Numbered from the stretch's first letter, positions 44,550 through 53,099 are shown. The stretch is 64,000 nucleotides of DNA from Aquitalea aquatilis (GCF_005155025.1 NZ_CP039731.1:3162001-3226000); one strand, 5' to 3'. The notes: a model not told the origin generated them from the sequence alone. Numbers and translations are program-made.

Positions 44550-46787
44550 TTATTTGCGCAGCAAACGCAGGCCGTTGCCCACTACCAGCAGGCTGGCGCC
44601 CACATCGGCGAACACCGCCATCCACATGCTGCCCATGCCCAGCAGGGTCAGCAGCAGGAAAACAGCCTTGATGCCCAGTGCCAGTGCGATGTTTTGCACC
44701 AGAATGGCGTGGGTGGCGCGTGACAGGCGCACAAAAGCCGGGATCTTGGCCAGATCGTCGTCCATCAGGGCCACGTCGGCGGTTTCGATGGCGGTGTCCG
44801 AGCCCATGGCCCCCATGGCGAAGCCGATGTCGGCGCGGGCCAGTGCCGGGGCATCGTTGATGCCATCCCCCACCATGCCGACCAGGCCCTGGCCAGACAG
44901 GGCGGCTATCGCGTCGGCCTTGTCCTGCGGCAGCTGATTGCCGCGCGCCACGTCGATGCCGGCCTGGCTGGCGATGGCGCTGGCCGTGGCCTGATTGTCG
45001 CCACTGAGCATGATGGTTTTCACACCCAGCTGGTGCAGTTCGGCAATGGCAGCGGGGCTGCCGGGCTTGATGGTATCGGCCACTGCGAACATAGCCAGTG
45101 CTCCGCTATCGTCCAGCAGGGCTACCACGCTCTTGCCCTGCGCTTCCAGAGCGGCCAGTTGTGTGGCCAATTCTGGTGGGCAGTGGCCGCGCTCCTGCAG
45201 CAGTCGCTGGTTGCCCAATGCGTAGTTTTGGCCGGCGATATTGCCCTGTATGCCCCGACCGGGCAGGGCGAGGAAATCCTCGACCGGAAGCAGCGGCAGG
45301 GCATCTGCTTGTGCTGCACGCGATAACGCTTGTGATACCGGGTGGTCGGAACGGCCGGCCAAGCTGGCGGCCAGTTGCCGGTAGTCGGCGGGGCTGGCTG
45401 TACCCAGCGCGACAAAGTCGGTCTGTTCCGGCTTGCCGTGGGTGATGGTGCCGGTCTTGTCCAGAGCCAGCCAGCGCAAGTGTCGGCCCTGTTCCAGCCA
45501 CACACCTCCCTTGATCAGGATGCCGCGTCGTGCGGCGGCGGCCAGGCCGCTGACGATGGTGACCGGGGTGGAGATGACTAGTGCGCAAGGGCAGGCGATG
45601 ACCAGCAGTACCAGCGCCTTGTATAGCCAGTCATGCCAGCTGCCAGCGCCCAGCAGCGGCGGCAGCAGCGCAACAGCCAGCGCCAGCAGAAAGACCGCGG
45701 GGGTGTAGTAGCGGGCAAAGCTGTCGACAAAGCGCTGGGTGGGCGCGCGTGCGCCCTGTGCCTGCTCCACTGCATGAATGATGCGCGCCAGCATGGTGTC
45801 GTTGGCGGCGGCACTGACCCGGTATTCAAACGAGCCGCTGGCATTCAGCGTACCGGCGTACACACTGTCGCCCACGTTTTTTTCCACCGGCAGGCTTTCG
45901 CCGGTCATGGCCGACTGATTGACGCTGGAGCTGCCGGCAAGCAGCACGCCATCCAGGGCGATGCGCTCGCCGGGAGCCACCCGCACGCTGCTGCCGATGG
46001 CGATGTCGGCCAGGTCCATGCTCTGCCAGCTGCCATCCACCTGCTGCACCATGGCCTGGGGCGGTGTCAGCTGCAATAGGCTGCCGATGGCATTGCGGGC
46101 GCGCTCCAGCGAACGGGCCTCGATGCGCTCGGCCAGGGTAAACAGCACCATCACCATGGCGGCTTCCGGCCATTGTCCCAGCAACAGCGCGCCGGTGACA
46201 GCGATGCTCATCAGCGCATTGATGTTGAGGGTGCGGTTGCGCAGGGCTATCCAGCCTTTTTGGTAGGTACCCAGGCCACAAATCAGAATGGCGGCCAGCG
46301 CCAGCAAGGCAGCCAGCCAGCCAGGTAGCGCCAGCCAGCTGCACACTTCGGCCGCCGCCGCCGCCACGGCAGCCAGTGCCAGTGGCCACCAGGCGGCAGG
46401 CTGTGCGGGCCGGGCAGGTGGCGCGTCGCCGGTTTGCGGTTCGAAACCAAGGCTGCGCAGGGCCGCCAGGATGTCCGGCAGCACGCTTGGCTGATGGCTG
46501 ACCGTCAACACCCGCTGCATCAGGTTGAATTCCATGTCCTGCACGCCGGGCATCGTGCCCAGCTTGTTGCGGATCAGTGCTTCTTCGGTGGGGCAGTCCA
46601 TTTGCAGGATGCGGATAGGGGTGCGCAACTGGGTGCCGCTGGCCTGTGCCGCTGGCAGCGCCGCCAGGGTGCTTGTGGTGGCGTTGCTGCAGCCACAGCT
46701 GTGCTGATGGGCATGCTGCTCGGCATGGTTATGGCCATGCTCGTGCTCATGGTTTCCATGCGAACGAGGGGGCTGTTGATGTTTCAT
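44550..46787 (-). CDS. cadA: Heavy-metal P-type ATPase (Cd/Zn/Pb exporter)
   Basis: A 745-residue P1B-type ATPase. A His-rich N terminus (residues 9-32) ends in 'HSCGC', followed by an HMA domain whose metal motif reads 'MDCPTEE'. Membrane helix 6 has 'VIACPCALVIS' (CPC), the phosphorylation site is 'LDKTGTITHGKPE' and the hinge 'GDGINDAPALARADIG'. The CPC motif with a CadR regulator next door indicates export of Zn, Cd and Pb. GGAGACC supports the ATG at 46787. Its promoter is the MerR-type site listed below. Confidence 0.94.
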   Translation of the reverse strand: MKHQQPPRSHGNHEHEHGHNHAEQHAHQHSCGCSNATTSTLAALPAAQASGTQLRTPIRILQMDCPTEEALIRNKLGTMPGVQDMEFNLMQRVLTVSHQPSVLPDILAALRSLGFEPQTGDAPPARPAQPAAWWPLALAAVAAAAAEVCSWLALPGWLAALLALAAILICGLGTYQKGWIALRNRTLNINALMSIAVTGALLLGQWPEAAMVMVLFTLAERIEARSLERARNAIGSLLQLTPPQAMVQQVDGSWQSMDLADIAIGSSVRVAPGERIALDGVLLAGSSSVNQSAMTGESLPVEKNVGDSVYAGTLNASGSFEYRVSAAANDTMLARIIHAVEQAQGARAPTQRFVDSFARYYTPAVFLLALAVALLPPLLGAGSWHDWLYKALVLLVIACPCALVISTPVTIVSGLAAAARRGILIKGGVWLEQGRHLRWLALDKTGTITHGKPEQTDFVALGTASPADYRQLAASLAGRSDHPVSQALSRAAQADALPLLPVEDFLALPGRGIQGNIAGQNYALGNQRLLQERGHCPPELATQLAALEAQGKSVVALLDDSGALAMFAVADTIKPGSPAAIAELHQLGVKTIMLSGDNQATASAIASQAGIDVARGNQLPQDKADAIAALSGQGLVGMVGDGINDAPALARADIGFAMGAMGSDTAIETADVALMDDDLAKIPAFVRLSRATHAILVQNIALALGIKAVFLLLTLLGMGSMWMAVFADVGASLLVVGNGLRLLRK

Positions 46788-46815
46788 GCTGGTCTCCACT
46801 GCGACATTGGCTTAC

Positions 46816-46846
46816 AGTAAACACCTTGTAGCAACTTCAAGGTCAA
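46816..46846 (-). promoter_or_regulatory. MerR-type promoter and CadR operator of the exporter gene
   Basis: Read on the minus strand: -35 TTGACC (46841-46846), a 19-base spacer and -10 TTTACT (46816-46821). The spacer contains the dyad CCTTG-N9-CAAGG (46824-46842). A 19-base spacer is the hallmark of MerR-family promoters, which the activator untwists. The MITE begins a few bases upstream of the -35. Confidence 0.88.
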
Positions 46847-46852
46847 GCCTAG

Positions 46853-47115
46853 GGCCTGTTAACACTATTTTTTTCACGGCGGCGGATGTTGAGGGGATGC
46901 AATGCGCGAAAAACTGCGCGCCGCAGGGCATTCCCTGCCAGCGCAGTTTGACAAGGCAGTGTGCCGCTCAACATCCGCCCCGCAGGGCAGGCCCGACCAG
47001 CTTGCCACTGCTGCGTTGTCGGATTTGCGCTTGGAGCGACCAAGCGCTGCACCCTCCGCCTTGCATTGACAAGCTTTCAGGGCCTGCGCCGCAGAAAACA
47101 TAGTATTAACAGGCC
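46853..47115. mobile_element. MITE-like element, copy 2 (long form), inserted between the cadA promoter and cadR
   Basis: About 263 bases with terminal inverted repeats GGCCTGTTAACACTAT and ATAGTATTAACAGGCC, flanked on both sides by CTAG, consistent with a 4-base YTAR target duplication as made by IS5-type transposases. It matches copy 1 at 19914 except for about 105 extra bases near the right end. Subterminal GGCGGATGTTGAG and CTCAACATCCGCC and inner stems AAACTGCGC/GCGCAGTTT and GCAGGG/CCCTGC make it highly foldable. No transposase is encoded. Confidence 0.85.
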
Positions 47116-47133
47116 CTAGCCTGGGAGGGTGGG

Positions 47134-47565
47134 ATGAAAATCGGCGATCTGGCCCGTCACGCGGGCTGCACCACGGAAACGGTGCGTTTTTACGAGAAGG
47201 AAGGGCTACTGCCGACGGCTGACCGTGCCGCCAACAATTACCGCAGTTATGGCTCGCGCCATCTGGAGCGGCTGTGCTTTGTGCGCAATTGCCGGGCTCT
47301 GGACATGACTCATGAGGAAATCCACCAGCTGCTGGCGCTGATGGAAACGGCCGGGGGCGACTGTGGTGGTGTAAACGAATTGCTGGACGCGCATATCCAG
47401 CATGTGGACCAGCGTATTGCCGAGCTGCTGCAGCTCAAGCAACAACTGGATGCCCTGCGCCAGCGCTGTCAGCAGCAGCAGGGTGTGGACGCCTGCGGCA
47501 TTCTGCAGGGGCTGGCGGAAATGGAAACCAGCGCCCGGCCGGAACGCCACACCCATCTGGGCTGA
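47134..47565 (+). CDS. cadR: Cd(II)/Pb(II)-responsive MerR-family regulator CadR
   Basis: A 143-residue MerR regulator. The HTH has 'MKIGDLARHAGCTTETVRFY' and 'EKEGLLPTADRAANNYRSYG'. Metal-binding Cys occur at 77, 112 and 121, as in CadR/PbrR, and the tail 'RPERHTHLG' gives His ligands. It activates the divergent cadA promoter when Cd, Zn or Pb binds. The MITE separates it from the operator by nearly 300 bases, so cadR can no longer share the compact divergent promoter usual for this pair. Confidence 0.94.
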   Translation: MKIGDLARHAGCTTETVRFYEKEGLLPTADRAANNYRSYGSRHLERLCFVRNCRALDMTHEEIHQLLALMETAGGDCGGVNELLDAHIQHVDQRIAELLQLKQQLDALRQRCQQQQGVDACGILQGLAEMETSARPERHTHLG

Positions 47566-47593
47566 GTGGCGGGCCGGCGGGCACTTTACTGTC

Positions 47594-49213
47594 TCATACC
47601 TGATACTGCGCCACGGTTTGCAGAATGCTTCTGGCCTGGTGGTGCAGTTCGCGTGCGGCATCGGCCGAGCTGCTGGCCGCCGAGGAGTTTTCTTCGGCCA
47701 TTTGCGCGATTTGCTCCACCCGCTGGGCAATAGTGGTGCTGGTGCTGGTCTGCTCGGAAATACTGCCGGAGATATCATGCACCAGCCCCATGGCCTGCTG
47801 GGTGTTGTTCTGGATCTGGCCGATGGCGATATTGGCTTCGCGCGCGCCGTCCGCTTCGCGATTGGCCCGTTCCACCACGGTTTGCATGCTGCTGACCGCG
47901 TCCTGCGTCCCCTGCTGCATCTTGCTGATGACCGAGGAAATCTCGGTGGTGGATTTGGCTGTGCGTTCAGCCAGCTTGCGTACCTCGTCGGCCACCACGG
48001 CAAAGCCACGGCCCATCTCACCGGCACGGGCGGCTTCGATGGCGGCATTCAGCGCCAGCAGATTGGTCTGCTCGGCAATGTCCTTGATGATGCCCATGAC
48101 CGTGGCGATGGTCTGGCTGTCTTCTTTCAGCTGGTTGATTTGGCTGGCCGCGTTGCGGATGGAGGTCGATACCTGGGTAATGCCTTCCACCGTGGCCAGG
48201 ATGACCTTGCCGCCCTGGGTGGCGGTGCTGCCGGCGGCACTGGTCTGGCTGCTGGCTTCCTGGGCGCGGTCTGACACGTGGTTGATGCTGACCGTCATTT
48301 CTTCAACGGCAGCGGCCATGGCCGAAGCAGCCTCGCTTTGCACTTCCGAGCTGCGGGCGATCTGCGAGGTATTGGCCGCCATGCCTTCGATGGCCTGATC
48401 CACCGATTCCACACTCTGGCGAATATTCTGGAAACTGCCTTGCAACTGTTGCAGCAGGGCATTGAAGGCGGCGGCCGTTTCGCCTACTTCGTCCTTGCTC
48501 TTTATCGGTGCCCGCAGGCGGAAATCCAGCGATTCGCACACCGTCTGCATCACGTTACGAATGCTTTGCAGGCTAGCGCGGATATGGATGAACAGCGTGC
48601 CGCCCAGTACGCCGCATAACAGCAGGCACAGGCCGATAATGGCCGCCGACAGCATGATGGCTTGCTTGTAAGCCAGGGTATTTTCTTCCGACAGCTTGTC
48701 AGCGTACTGGTAGTTGAATTTCACATGCTCGGTCAGCTGCTTGTTGAGGGCTGCCGTGGCTGCGCGCATGGGGCCGCCGATAATGACCTGCTCTGCTTCC
48801 TGGGTTTTGTTGTCCTTGGATAGTTGCAACAGGGCATTGCGGGTGCTGCGGTATTCCTGCAGCAGCTTGCGGTCCTGTTCCAGCAGTTTGCGGTCGTCCT
48901 CGTTGGAAATCAGTTCTTTCTCGTAACGGACCAGGGCATCATCCAGCCGCTGATCATTGCTATTGATCGCCTGCAGGTCTTTTTCTTTTTGCGCCGGGTC
49001 GTGGTCGATGACATGACGGTAGGTGCCGGTACGCGACTGGGTCAGTGCATCCTGCGCATCATCCAGGGTGGAAATGCTGGGAAAGGTGTTGGCTTTCAGG
49101 TAGTTGAAGCGCTCATTGGCCTGGCTCTGTTCATACAGGCCGAAGCCGCCTATGCCCAGCAGGGCAAGCAGGGCGATGCCCAGCGTGAGCGCCAGTCGTT
49201 GTGAAATATTCAT
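47594..49213 (-). CDS. Methyl-accepting chemotaxis protein (4-helix-bundle sensor)
   Basis: A 539-residue chemoreceptor: transmembrane helix at about 7-27, a periplasmic four-helix-bundle MCP sensor at about 30-185, second helix at about 190-212, HAMP, and a cytoplasmic signalling domain with the hairpin tip '[20 protein letters not shown]' followed by '[20 protein letters not shown]'. The C terminus lacks a CheR-binding pentapeptide. AAGGGGA precedes the ATG at 49213. The ligand is unknown. Confidence 0.94.
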   Translation of the reverse strand: MNISQRLALTLGIALLALLGIGGFGLYEQSQANERFNYLKANTFPSISTLDDAQDALTQSRTGTYRHVIDHDPAQKEKDLQAINSNDQRLDDALVRYEKELISNEDDRKLLEQDRKLLQEYRSTRNALLQLSKDNKTQEAEQVIIGGPMRAATAALNKQLTEHVKFNYQYADKLSEENTLAYKQAIMLSAAIIGLCLLLCGVLGGTLFIHIRASLQSIRNVMQTVCESLDFRLRAPIKSKDEVGETAAAFNALLQQLQGSFQNIRQSVESVDQAIEGMAANTSQIARSSEVQSEAASAMAAAVEEMTVSINHVSDRAQEASSQTSAAGSTATQGGKVILATVEGITQVSTSIRNAASQINQLKEDSQTIATVMGIIKDIAEQTNLLALNAAIEAARAGEMGRGFAVVADEVRKLAERTAKSTTEISSVISKMQQGTQDAVSSMQTVVERANREADGAREANIAIGQIQNNTQQAMGLVHDISGSISEQTSTSTTIAQRVEQIAQMAEENSSAASSSADAARELHHQARSILQTVAQYQV

Positions 49214-49354
49214 GTTTTCCCCTTTTCCCATTGGCTATCTGTTGCTGACTTTCTGCTTTGCCTGTTCCGTTATAGCTGGCAGCCAGCATGTGACAAGCCA
49301 TCTTTTATATGACTTGTGCATCGCCGGCGGTGGCAGGGTAGTGACGCGTGAGCT

Positions 49355-49371
49355 TGTCGCAAGTCTGAGAC
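49355..49371 (+). promoter_or_regulatory. Candidate activator site 1 upstream of the fap-like operon
   Basis: TGTCGCA-N5-GAGAC, about 210 bases upstream of the sigma-54 promoter. The same 12 specified bases recur at 49483, in the same orientation. Enhancer-binding proteins usually bind at such distances. Assignment to the nearby regulator is an inference. Confidence 0.5.
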
Positions 49372-49482
49372 GCTTTGCCCGCCCTCAACCCGCACGGCAG
49401 GCCCGTGGCTGTTGGCAGGGCCACCTTTCCCGGTGACATCGCGCAGGCCAGGCGTGGCGCTTACCCGGCAGCCCCCGTTTTC

Positions 49483-49499
49483 TGTCGCAGCGGCGAGAC
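49483..49499 (+). promoter_or_regulatory. Candidate activator site 2 upstream of the fap-like operon
   Basis: Second copy of TGTCGCA-N5-GAGAC, 128 bases after site 1 and about 80 bases before the -24 element. Here the motif is also part of an inverted repeat, CTGTC-N10-GACAG (49482-49501). Confidence 0.5.
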
Positions 49500-49564
49500 A
49501 GTTGTGCGATCCGCCGCCAGCGCCCGCGCGCGAATTCCCTTATGGCATGCGGGTATGGGTGGCC

Positions 49565-49580
49565 TGGCACGCTTTCTGCA
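49565..49580 (+). promoter_or_regulatory. Sigma-54 promoter of the fap-like operon
   Basis: TGGCAC-N5-CTGCA matches the -24/-12 consensus TGGCAC-N5-TTGCW with the invariant GG and GC ten bases apart. Transcription would start near 49591, about 25 bases before the ATG at 49617. This rules out the alternative ATG at 49581, which falls next to the -12 element. A sigma-54 activator gene lies in the same locus. Confidence 0.88.
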
Positions 49581-49616
49581 ATGAATAGGACATTCCCCAG
49601 CCCTCAGGTGGTCAGC

Positions 49617-50024
49617 ATGGACAGCACATTATTCCGCCGCGTTTTTCCGGCTTTGCTGGCGGGCAGCCTGCTGGCTTCGGCTGCGGCACAGGGCGAGGGC
49701 GAGATGGTGATCGGTCGTGAAGTACCGGCCCGCCCGGCCATCCGTCACGGCGATCCCAGCCCGGATGTCAGCCGGGTTTCGACTTCACCGTCCAGTAGCG
49801 TACCCACCGTCACACAACAGCTGGCCGACCCCTTGCTGGCAGCCACGCATGCGGTGATGGCCGACCCGGCCTTGCGTTCGCCAGTGGTCGTGCTGGATGG
49901 GCAGTCTGCCTGGTCTGGTATGGCAGCTGGCGGTGCTAATGGCAAGTCGCCAGCCGGCATGGCGGGCGCGGCACTGTCCGGTGTGGGAATGGGGCATCTG
50001 CTGCAATCGGCCCTGCACCCATGA
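49617..50024 (+). CDS. Small exported protein, first gene of the amyloid operon (FapA position)
   Basis: A 135-residue secreted protein: signal peptide 'RVFPALLAGSLLASAAAQ', then a low-complexity, Ser/Pro/Ala/Gly-rich mature chain with 'PTVTQQLADPLLAATHAVMA' and no Cys. It has the size and position of FapA, a periplasmic chaperone-like protein of Pseudomonas Fap operons, but sequence similarity is not obvious by eye. AGGTGG supports the ATG at 49617. It is 29 bases from the next gene. Confidence 0.7.
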   Translation: MDSTLFRRVFPALLAGSLLASAAAQGEGEMVIGREVPARPAIRHGDPSPDVSRVSTSPSSSVPTVTQQLADPLLAATHAVMADPALRSPVVVLDGQSAWSGMAAGGANGKSPAGMAGAALSGVGMGHLLQSALHP

Positions 50025-50053
50025 GCGGGCTAACGGTGGCAAGGAGACAAGTC

Positions 50054-50647
50054 ATGCACATCACGCAGATGTTGTGGTTGGCAAGCGGGCTGTGTGCAGC
50101 ACTGGCCCAGGCCGACCAGCTGGCACTGATAAGCGATAGCGGCCAGGCGGCACAGGGCGTGCTGGCGGTGAATCAGGTAGCCGGCACGGCCAATCAGCAA
50201 GGCAATCTGCAGGCGCTGGCCTTCGCTGCCGGGGTGGCACAGGCGCGCATCAGCTTGCCGCAGCAGCAGGGAAGCACCCAGGCGGTGGCGGAGCAAAACC
50301 TGCGCGCCAGCATTGTGGGTGCGTCGTTTGCCGGAAGCCAGGGATTGCTGGCCGTAAACCAGACGGCCGGCAATGCCAACCAGTCACTCAATGCCTTCAG
50401 CCTGGCGCAGGCCGCCCGGCCACAGGCCAGTGTCCGTGACCTGCCGGCGGCGGTGCAGGATGCCGTGCTGGCCGGCACGACCGCAGCGGCAGCACCCGTC
50501 GCCGGGGCTGTCGCCAATACCGGACAGATAACCGAATTATCCGCAGCAGCTTTCCAGGGAAGCCGGGGGCTGGTGCAGCTTAACCAGATTGCTGGCAGCC
50601 ATAACCTGGCTGTCAATGTCGTGGCCGTGCAATGGGCCAACCCGTGA
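50054..50647 (+). CDS. fapB: FapB-like minor amyloid subunit
   Basis: A 197-residue exported protein (signal peptide cleaved near ALAQA, residue 20). Three imperfect repeats at about 35-58, 97-119 and 172-193 share G-(V/L)-(L/V)-x-(V/L)-NQ-x-AG-x-x-N, e.g. 'GVLAVNQVAGTANQQGN' and 'GLLAVNQTAGNANQSLN'. Such Gln/Asn repeats between Ala/Ser-rich linkers are typical of functional-amyloid nucleator subunits. AAGGAGAC precedes the ATG. Size and place match FapB. Confidence 0.8.
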   Translation: MHITQMLWLASGLCAALAQADQLALISDSGQAAQGVLAVNQVAGTANQQGNLQALAFAAGVAQARISLPQQQGSTQAVAEQNLRASIVGASFAGSQGLLAVNQTAGNANQSLNAFSLAQAARPQASVRDLPAAVQDAVLAGTTAAAAPVAGAVANTGQITELSAAAFQGSRGLVQLNQIAGSHNLAVNVVAVQWANP

Positions 50648-50711
50648 GCAGTGCCGGTTCTGGCCAGCCGTGGCGGAGCCGGTATTCAAGCAAATCGCTA
50701 GGAGAACAATC

Positions 50712-51521
50712 ATGACCGCAATGCTGCAGAAAAAAGTGCTTTTCGTCGCTCTTGTTGGTGTGTTCGGCGTAGCGCATGCCGTGGAACCGCCGGCTCCGCC
50801 GTCCACCACGACGACCAAGATCAGCAATAATCTGTCCAATACCTATAGCAATACCGACGTTAACGTCACCGGCACCGCCTATCTGGAAGGCATCGCCGTG
50901 TACGAGGTGTTTGATCCCAAGGCCGATGCCCTGGCCAGCGCCCGCGTGAACGACGTGCAGAAAAACCTGGGCAACAAGCTGAATGTGACCGATCCGGCCA
51001 ATGCGGGGGTAACTGGCAGCGTGAGCAATATCCAGGGTAATGCCGGCGTCAACAATGCTGCTGGTTTCTTCAATCAGCAGGCTAACAATGTGGCGATCAG
51101 TTCGGCTTCCGGCAAGCACAGCGGTGCTGCGGCCTCCACCTCCTTCGAGCAGCTGAACGACGGCAATAACTACACCTTTGCCGAGCCGATGCGCGGTACC
51201 TCCAATGACATGAATGCCAGCCTCAGCAACTCGGTGAACAACATCCAGGGTAATGCCGGGGTGAACAACGCCGCCGGTGCTGGCAACCAGCAGAAGAATG
51301 ATGTCGCCCTGGCCTCGGCCAGTGCTGCCGTGCTGGCTACCGCCTCGGCCGGTGGCATGCAGGTGAATCAGGGTACTGCGGTGACCACCTTCTTCCCGCT
51401 CAATGCCACCGCCAGCATTTCCGGTTCGGTGAATGGCATCAGCGGCAATGTCGGCGTCAACAATGCTGCCGGCCTGTCCAATCAGCAGGTTAACAGCCTG
51501 TCGGTTGCGGCCACCCACTAA
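50712..51521 (+). CDS. fapC: FapC-like major amyloid subunit
   Basis: A 269-residue exported protein, probably the fibril subunit. After a signal peptide (cleaved near AHA, residue 23) come an Asn/Thr-rich segment and three strongly conserved repeats at about 103-130, 174-201 and 239-266 with the pattern S-V-x-x-I-x-GN-x-GVNNAAG-x-x-NQQ-x-N. Linkers are about 43 and 37 residues. The mature chain has no Cys, so the CxxC motif reported for Pseudomonas FapC is absent. CTAGGAG precedes the ATG. A hairpin region follows, probably tuning expression of the next genes. Confidence 0.88.
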   Translation: MTAMLQKKVLFVALVGVFGVAHAVEPPAPPSTTTTKISNNLSNTYSNTDVNVTGTAYLEGIAVYEVFDPKADALASARVNDVQKNLGNKLNVTDPANAGVTGSVSNIQGNAGVNNAAGFFNQQANNVAISSASGKHSGAAASTSFEQLNDGNNYTFAEPMRGTSNDMNASLSNSVNNIQGNAGVNNAAGAGNQQKNDVALASASAAVLATASAGGMQVNQGTAVTTFFPLNATASISGSVNGISGNVGVNNAAGLSNQQVNSLSVAATH

Positions 51522-51528
51522 GAAAGTG

Positions 51529-51634
51529 TTCACGATTTAGCGAACGCGGGGTCACCCGCATCTCGCAGATCGTGAGCAGGTTCTAAGCCAGGAGACGCCG
51601 GCAGCGCAGTCGTCAGGCCACGCTGCCGGCTTTT
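51529..51634 (+). promoter_or_regulatory. Hairpins between fapC and fapD, one between ribosome binding site and start
   Basis: Hairpin 1 pairs TTCACGAT (51529-51536) with ATCGTGAG (51569-51576) and holds an inner GCGGG/CCCGC stem. Hairpin 2 is a perfect 10-bp stem, GCCGGCAGCG (51597-51606) with CGCTGCCGGC (51621-51630), followed by TTTT. AGGAG (51590-51594) lies just before hairpin 2 and 43 bases from the fapD ATG; folding would bring it to an effective 9 bases. Hairpin 2 could also act as a partial terminator. Confidence 0.65.
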
Positions 51635-51637
51635 GCC

Positions 51638-52342
51638 ATGAAAACCACTATCCGCTTGCTATTGTCCATCCTGCTGGGCCTGGCCTGTCCGGGTGGCGAA
51701 CAGTTTGCCCAGGCCGCAGACCTGGCCGTGCCGGCCTATACCGGCGAGGGCAATGTCTACAAGCAGGTACACAGCCTGCGGGAAATGCGTTTTGCCCATG
51801 TGGTGGAGCAACATACCGATTTCAGCTGCGGGGCGGCGGCGCTGGCCACCTTGCTGCGTTATGGCTTTGGCCGCGATATCGACGAGCAGCAGGTCATCGC
51901 CGGCATGCTGGCCGGAGCCAATGCCGATGTGGTGCGCCAGCAGGGTTTTTCCATGCTGGACATGAAGCACTATGTAAATACGCTGGGCCTGCGGGCCAGC
52001 GGTTTTGTCAGCGGCCCGGAGCGTTTGCCCGCGCTGCGCATTCCGGCGCTGATCATGCTGGACATCAATGGCTACAAACACTTTGTCATCCTGAAAATGG
52101 CGACCCGCGACACGGTTTATGTAGCGGACCCGGCGCTTGGCAACCGCGCGGTGGCTATGGCGGAGTTTGCACGGCAGTGGAATGGCGTGTTGCTGGCGGT
52201 GGCCGGCCCCGGCTACCAGCCACAAGGGCCGTTGCGGCAACCGCCCAGCCTGTTGTCGGCGCGGCAGTTGATGAATGGCATGCAGCCGGTGCAGCCGGCC
52301 GATCTGGTGGAGTACGGCTTTATCTACAGTGATTTCTTATAG
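51638..52342 (+). CDS. fapD: C39-family peptidase of the amyloid locus (FapD-like)
   Basis: A 234-residue exported protein with a signal peptide (about 1-27) and a papain-like peptidase C39 domain. Catalytic Cys64 lies in 'HTDFSCGAAALATLLRYGFG', His148 in 'GYKHFVILKM' and Asp164 in 'YVADPALG'. FapD of Pseudomonas is a periplasmic C39-like protein needed for fibril secretion. No ribosome binding site lies immediately upstream; see the hairpin entry. Confidence 0.88.
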   Translation: MKTTIRLLLSILLGLACPGGEQFAQAADLAVPAYTGEGNVYKQVHSLREMRFAHVVEQHTDFSCGAAALATLLRYGFGRDIDEQQVIAGMLAGANADVVRQQGFSMLDMKHYVNTLGLRASGFVSGPERLPALRIPALIMLDINGYKHFVILKMATRDTVYVADPALGNRAVAMAEFARQWNGVLLAVAGPGYQPQGPLRQPPSLLSARQLMNGMQPVQPADLVEYGFIYSDFL

Positions 52343-52389
52343 TTGCGGCCTGTGGGCACAGCCCCGCCGGCGACGACCGGGAGCATAGC

Positions 52390-53067
52390 GTGCGTATCTT
52401 ATCCAGGGCAGTGCCGGTACTGCTGGCATTGACTGCCAGCGTGCCGGCGCAAGCCATGCTGGCGTATGTAGACGACGGCGTGCTGGACAGCTTGCGTGGT
52501 CGTTATATCGATGCCGGGCAGATCGTGCGCTTCGGCGTGCAGATGCTGACTACCTGGCAGAACCAGGCTGGGGTGGTGCAAGGGGCCGGGCTGCAGTTGA
52601 CGGCCCAGACCGGCGCGGTGCCGGTGATCAGCCGTTACACCCTGAATGGCGATGGCACGGCAACGACGTCGGCGGCGACAGCGCCGACTAGCGGGCTGGC
52701 ATCGGTACAAGGCGTGGTGCAGCTTAATCAGCAAGCCGGCAATGGCAACCGTTCCAGCAACAGCACCAGCATCGACATCCGGCGTGACGGCACGGCCAGC
52801 CTGCAGATGCCGGCCGGCTGGCAGGCGGGTAGTGGCAGTAGCTCACTGGGTAGCGGCCAACTGGCGGTGAATATCGATCTGGGGAGTACGGGGCGCATTG
52901 GTCAGATGCTGGGCCAGGGGCAGTTGCTGCAGTTTTCCAGCATTAACGGCAGCGGCATCAGTACCGACAATAGCCTGCGTATCCAGCTGGTATTGCAGCC
53001 GCAGGCCGCCGGTTTCGGCTTCAGCATTCCCAACCGCTTGATGCTGTCCGGCACCGGCGTGCGCTGA
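52390..53067 (+). CDS. Exported protein with amyloid-like motif (FapE position)
   Basis: A 225-residue exported protein starting at a GTG preceded by GGGAG. After the signal peptide (cleaved near AQA, residue 22) a segment 'DDGVLDSLRGRYIDAG' is followed by one copy of the Gln/Asn motif 'GVVQLNQQAGNGNRSSNS' at about 108-125, related to those in FapB. It fits FapE in size (about 225) and order, a minor extracellular component. It is the last gene of the plus-strand operon and converges with the regulator gene. Confidence 0.75.
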   Translation: MRILSRAVPVLLALTASVPAQAMLAYVDDGVLDSLRGRYIDAGQIVRFGVQMLTTWQNQAGVVQGAGLQLTAQTGAVPVISRYTLNGDGTATTSAATAPTSGLASVQGVVQLNQQAGNGNRSSNSTSIDIRRDGTASLQMPAGWQAGSGSSSLGSGQLAVNIDLGSTGRIGQMLGQGQLLQFSSINGSGISTDNSLRIQLVLQPQAAGFGFSIPNRLMLSGTGVR

Positions 53068-53099
53068 GTCATCTTCATCTGCGCTACGACGCCGCCCGC

